Below, piece by piece: positions 34,864 to 36,604 of a stretch of DNA of 36,604 nucleotides. The DNA lies in the NCBI GenBank assembly GCA_007123885.1, contig SLGC01000453.1:1-36604 (forward strand). Reading direction: 5' to 3'. Under the pieces are notes generated by a model. It saw only the letters and a list, made by a program, of their open reading frames with translations. It searched no databases and had not been told where the DNA came from. The stretch comes from Bacteroidales bacterium (GTDB lineage: Bacteria > Bacteroidota > Bacteroidia > Bacteroidales > PUMT01). Position 1 is the first letter of the stretch. Every line of letters begins with the position of its first letter. A program made the translations under genes and the position numbers.

Positions 34864-36291
34864 ATGGATGTACTTAAAAAAGCAAAATCCGGAATAAAAG
34901 GCCTTGATATCATCACCAGGGGCGGCTTGCCTTTGGGGCGCCCCTCGCTTGTCTGCGGATCTGCAGGAGCAGGCAAAACATTGTTTGGAATCGAGTTTAT
35001 TGTCAACGGCATCAGAAATTTCAATGAGCCCGGCGTGATAATCTCCTTTGAAGAACGAACACGTGATATTATCGCCAATGTGGCTTCACTGGGCTGGGAC
35101 CTGCAAAAGCATGTGGACGCAAAGGAGCTTTTCATTGATTATGTATATATCGAGCGCAGCGAAATAGAAGAGGCCGGGCATTTTAACCTGGACGGTTTGT
35201 TCATCCGCATTGCCGAGGCAGTAAGGGTTACCGGGGCCAAACGTATACTTATAGATACCCTGGAGTCTCTTTTCTCGGGATTCACCAACGAGCAGTTGCT
35301 GCGCGCAGAGATCAGGCGCCTTTTCAAATGGCTCAAAGATAAGGAGCTTACGGCAGTCATTACCGCAGAGGCAGGGGAGAACGGCCTGACACGATACGGA
35401 CTCGAGGAATACCTTTCTGACTTTGTGATGCAGCTCGATTCCCGGCTCATAGATAATGTATCCACACGCAGGCTGAGAATTGTTAAGTACAGGGGATCAA
35501 AGCATGGTGCTGATGAATATCCATTTCTTATAACCGATACCGGATTTTCTATTCTGCCGGTCACCGATGTCTCACTTGACTATGAGGCTCCTCAGGAACG
35601 TTACCTTACCGGCATTAAACAGCTTGACGAAATGCTTGGCGGCAAGGGCCTGTACCGCGGTTCGGCGCTGCTTATCTCCGGCACCGCGGGCAGCGGCAAA
35701 AGTTCACTGTCCGCCTCGATTTTAAATGCAGCATGCATGCGCGGTGAAAAGGTAATGTATGTATCATTTGAGGAGTCCCGGCAACAGGTGCTTCGCAATA
35801 TGGCATCCATTGGCATTGACATCAAGCAATGGATTGATAAGGGACTCTTCCATTTTGAAAATTTCCGTTCTGTTACCCTTGGCATCGAAGCGCACCTGGT
35901 TAATATGATAGATACCCTGGAAAGGGAAAAGCCGTCTTTGCTGGTTATCGATCCTCTCTCAAGCCTGTCAAATACCAATATACACCAGCAATCAAGAAGC
36001 CTTGCGTTGCGTGTACTTCACTATATCCAGTCAGTTGGGATAACCTGTCTTTTTACTGAGATCGCTGATCTTGATAATCTTGAAAAAAGCTCCATGGAAA
36101 TTTCTTCCCTGATGGACTCTTGGATATTGCTGCGCTACATGGAAGTAGACGGTTTGCGCATGAAAACACTTACCATAATAAAAGCCAGGGGCATGAAGCA
36201 TTTCGATCAGGTTTGCGAACTTATAATGTCAGAAAATGGAATTGAGCTTCGGGAGTTGAAGGCAAACACCACGCATAAAATATCTCAATGA
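34864..36291 (+). CDS. kaiC: KaiC, double-domain circadian-clock-type ATPase/kinase
   Basis: A 475-residue RecA-like tandem ATPase with CI (about 1-235) and CII (about 245-475) domains. CI has Walker A GSAGAGKT (32-39) and catalytic Glu63-Glu64. CII has Walker A GTAGSGKS (273-280) and Glu303-Glu304. Aligning the CII segment [10 protein letters not shown] with cyanobacterial KaiC puts Ser414-Ser415 where S431-T432 are phosphorylated in Synechococcus, so both positions keep a hydroxyl. In cyanobacteria KaiC hexamers time the day by autophosphorylation with KaiA and KaiB. Here only kaiB is present, overlapping the stop codon by 4 bp. The gene looks more GC-rich than its neighbours (34921-34980 is 65% GC by count), which could reflect transfer. 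Confidence 0.95.
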   Translation: MDVLKKAKSGIKGLDIITRGGLPLGRPSLVCGSAGAGKTLFGIEFIVNGIRNFNEPGVIISFEERTRDIIANVASLGWDLQKHVDAKELFIDYVYIERSEIEEAGHFNLDGLFIRIAEAVRVTGAKRILIDTLESLFSGFTNEQLLRAEIRRLFKWLKDKELTAVITAEAGENGLTRYGLEEYLSDFVMQLDSRLIDNVSTRRLRIVKYRGSKHGADEYPFLITDTGFSILPVTDVSLDYEAPQERYLTGIKQLDEMLGGKGLYRGSALLISGTAGSGKSSLSASILNAACMRGEKVMYVSFEESRQQVLRNMASIGIDIKQWIDKGLFHFENFRSVTLGIEAHLVNMIDTLEREKPSLLVIDPLSSLSNTNIHQQSRSLALRVLHYIQSVGITCLFTEIADLDNLEKSSMEISSLMDSWILLRYMEVDGLRMKTLTIIKARGMKHFDQVCELIMSENGIELRELKANTTHKISQ

Positions 36292-36575
36292 CAAGGAAAA
36301 AATGGGAACTCAGGCTATATGTTGCCGGACTAACCGGCAACAGCAGCCAGGCTTTAAAAAACCTGGAGAAAATTTGTGAAGAAAAACTCAGGGGCGAATA
36401 CTCCATTGAGGTTATCGATCTGCTTGAAAGGCCCGAACTGGCAGCAGGCGACCAGATCGTTGCCGTTCCCACACTGGTTCGCAAGCTTCCCGAACCAATC
36501 GTAAAGATCATCGGGAATCTTTCAAAGGAAGAAAGAGTGCTTGTGGGCCTTGATCTGAGGCCTACCGGGGGGTAA
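36288..36575 (+). CDS. kaiB: KaiB clock protein
   Basis: A 95-residue KaiB. The thioredoxin-like start [16 protein letters not shown] and the [11 protein letters not shown] block match cyanobacterial KaiB, as does [19 protein letters not shown]. Proline positions important for KaiB fold switching (cis-Pro region) are present at Pro61, Pro68 and Pro70. In cyanobacteria the fold-switched form binds the KaiC CI ring. The ATG overlaps the kaiC TGA (ATGA), so translation is coupled, and the gene order is kaiC-kaiB, the reverse of the cyanobacterial kaiBC operon. Only 29 bp of the window remain after it, so any output kinase or second kaiB downstream would be out of view. Confidence 0.95.
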   Translation: MTRKKWELRLYVAGLTGNSSQALKNLEKICEEKLRGEYSIEVIDLLERPELAAGDQIVAVPTLVRKLPEPIVKIIGNLSKEERVLVGLDLRPTGG

Positions 36576-36604
36576 AGGCCTGGATAAACTAAGGCGCTCC
36601 TGCC

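Overview
The window looks like a chromosomal segment of a Bacteroidota bacterium, probably a free-living Bacteroidales/Marinilabiliales-type polysaccharide degrader. The reasons are: DUF4369/TlpA-type lipoproteins, barrel-less TonB-plug proteins with MG2-like N-termini, a eukaryote-like glycogen gene set, a GH78 rhamnosidase beside an SSS symporter, and a textbook Bacteroidota promoter (TTTG-N19-TAnnTTTG) ahead of the symporter. Composition is AT-leaning. No rRNA, tRNA, CRISPR array, transposase or prophage gene was seen.

Layout. 1-3183 (minus strand): two tandem thioredoxin-fold lipoproteins, the second without its catalytic cysteines, then an LpxH-type lipid A phosphoesterase cut by the window edge. 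3610-12515 (plus): a tight four-gene glycogen operon of debranching enzyme, GT4 glycosyltransferase, GH57 enzyme, and a 1414-residue fusion of a GT3 (animal/fungal type) glycogen synthase with a GT35 alpha-glucan phosphorylase, closed by a clear terminator. 12589-15344 (plus): SSS symporter and a UroD/MtaA-like zinc protein. A secreted GH78 enzyme converges on them (15507-18536, minus). 19306-24604 (plus): two paralogous MG2/TonB-plug proteins. 24665-26686 (minus): the glycogen branching enzyme GlgB, apart from the operon.

26847-31120 (plus): housekeeping genes ribF, ahcY, an LD-carboxypeptidase, yraN and an MmcQ/YjbR gene. A 57-bp tandem duplication copies the ahcY 3' end. After them comes a nested inverted-repeat element (31190-31264), then a LuxE-like acyl-adenylating enzyme (minus). 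32484-33881 encodes a protein joining a class III nucleotide cyclase to an HD phosphohydrolase domain. After about 1 kb with little coding content, the window ends in a kaiC-kaiB pair (34864-36575, overlapping by 4 bp) with no kaiA in view.

How it fits together. The glycogen genes give synthesis (GT3, probably from UDP-glucose; no glgC is seen), branching (GlgB), debranching, GH57 remodelling and phosphorolysis, with synthesis and phosphorolysis on one polypeptide. The right end carries signalling genes: a possible make-and-break cyclic-nucleotide protein and a KaiBC timer-like module. The most interesting points are the KaiA-less kaiCB operon with a Ser-Ser pair at the phosphorylation site, the cyclase-HD fusion with a changed metal ligand, the synthase-phosphorylase fusion, the duplicated ahcY tail, the structured element near 31.2 kb and the cysteine-less thioredoxin paralogue. 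Functions are inferred from motifs read by eye; no database search was run.
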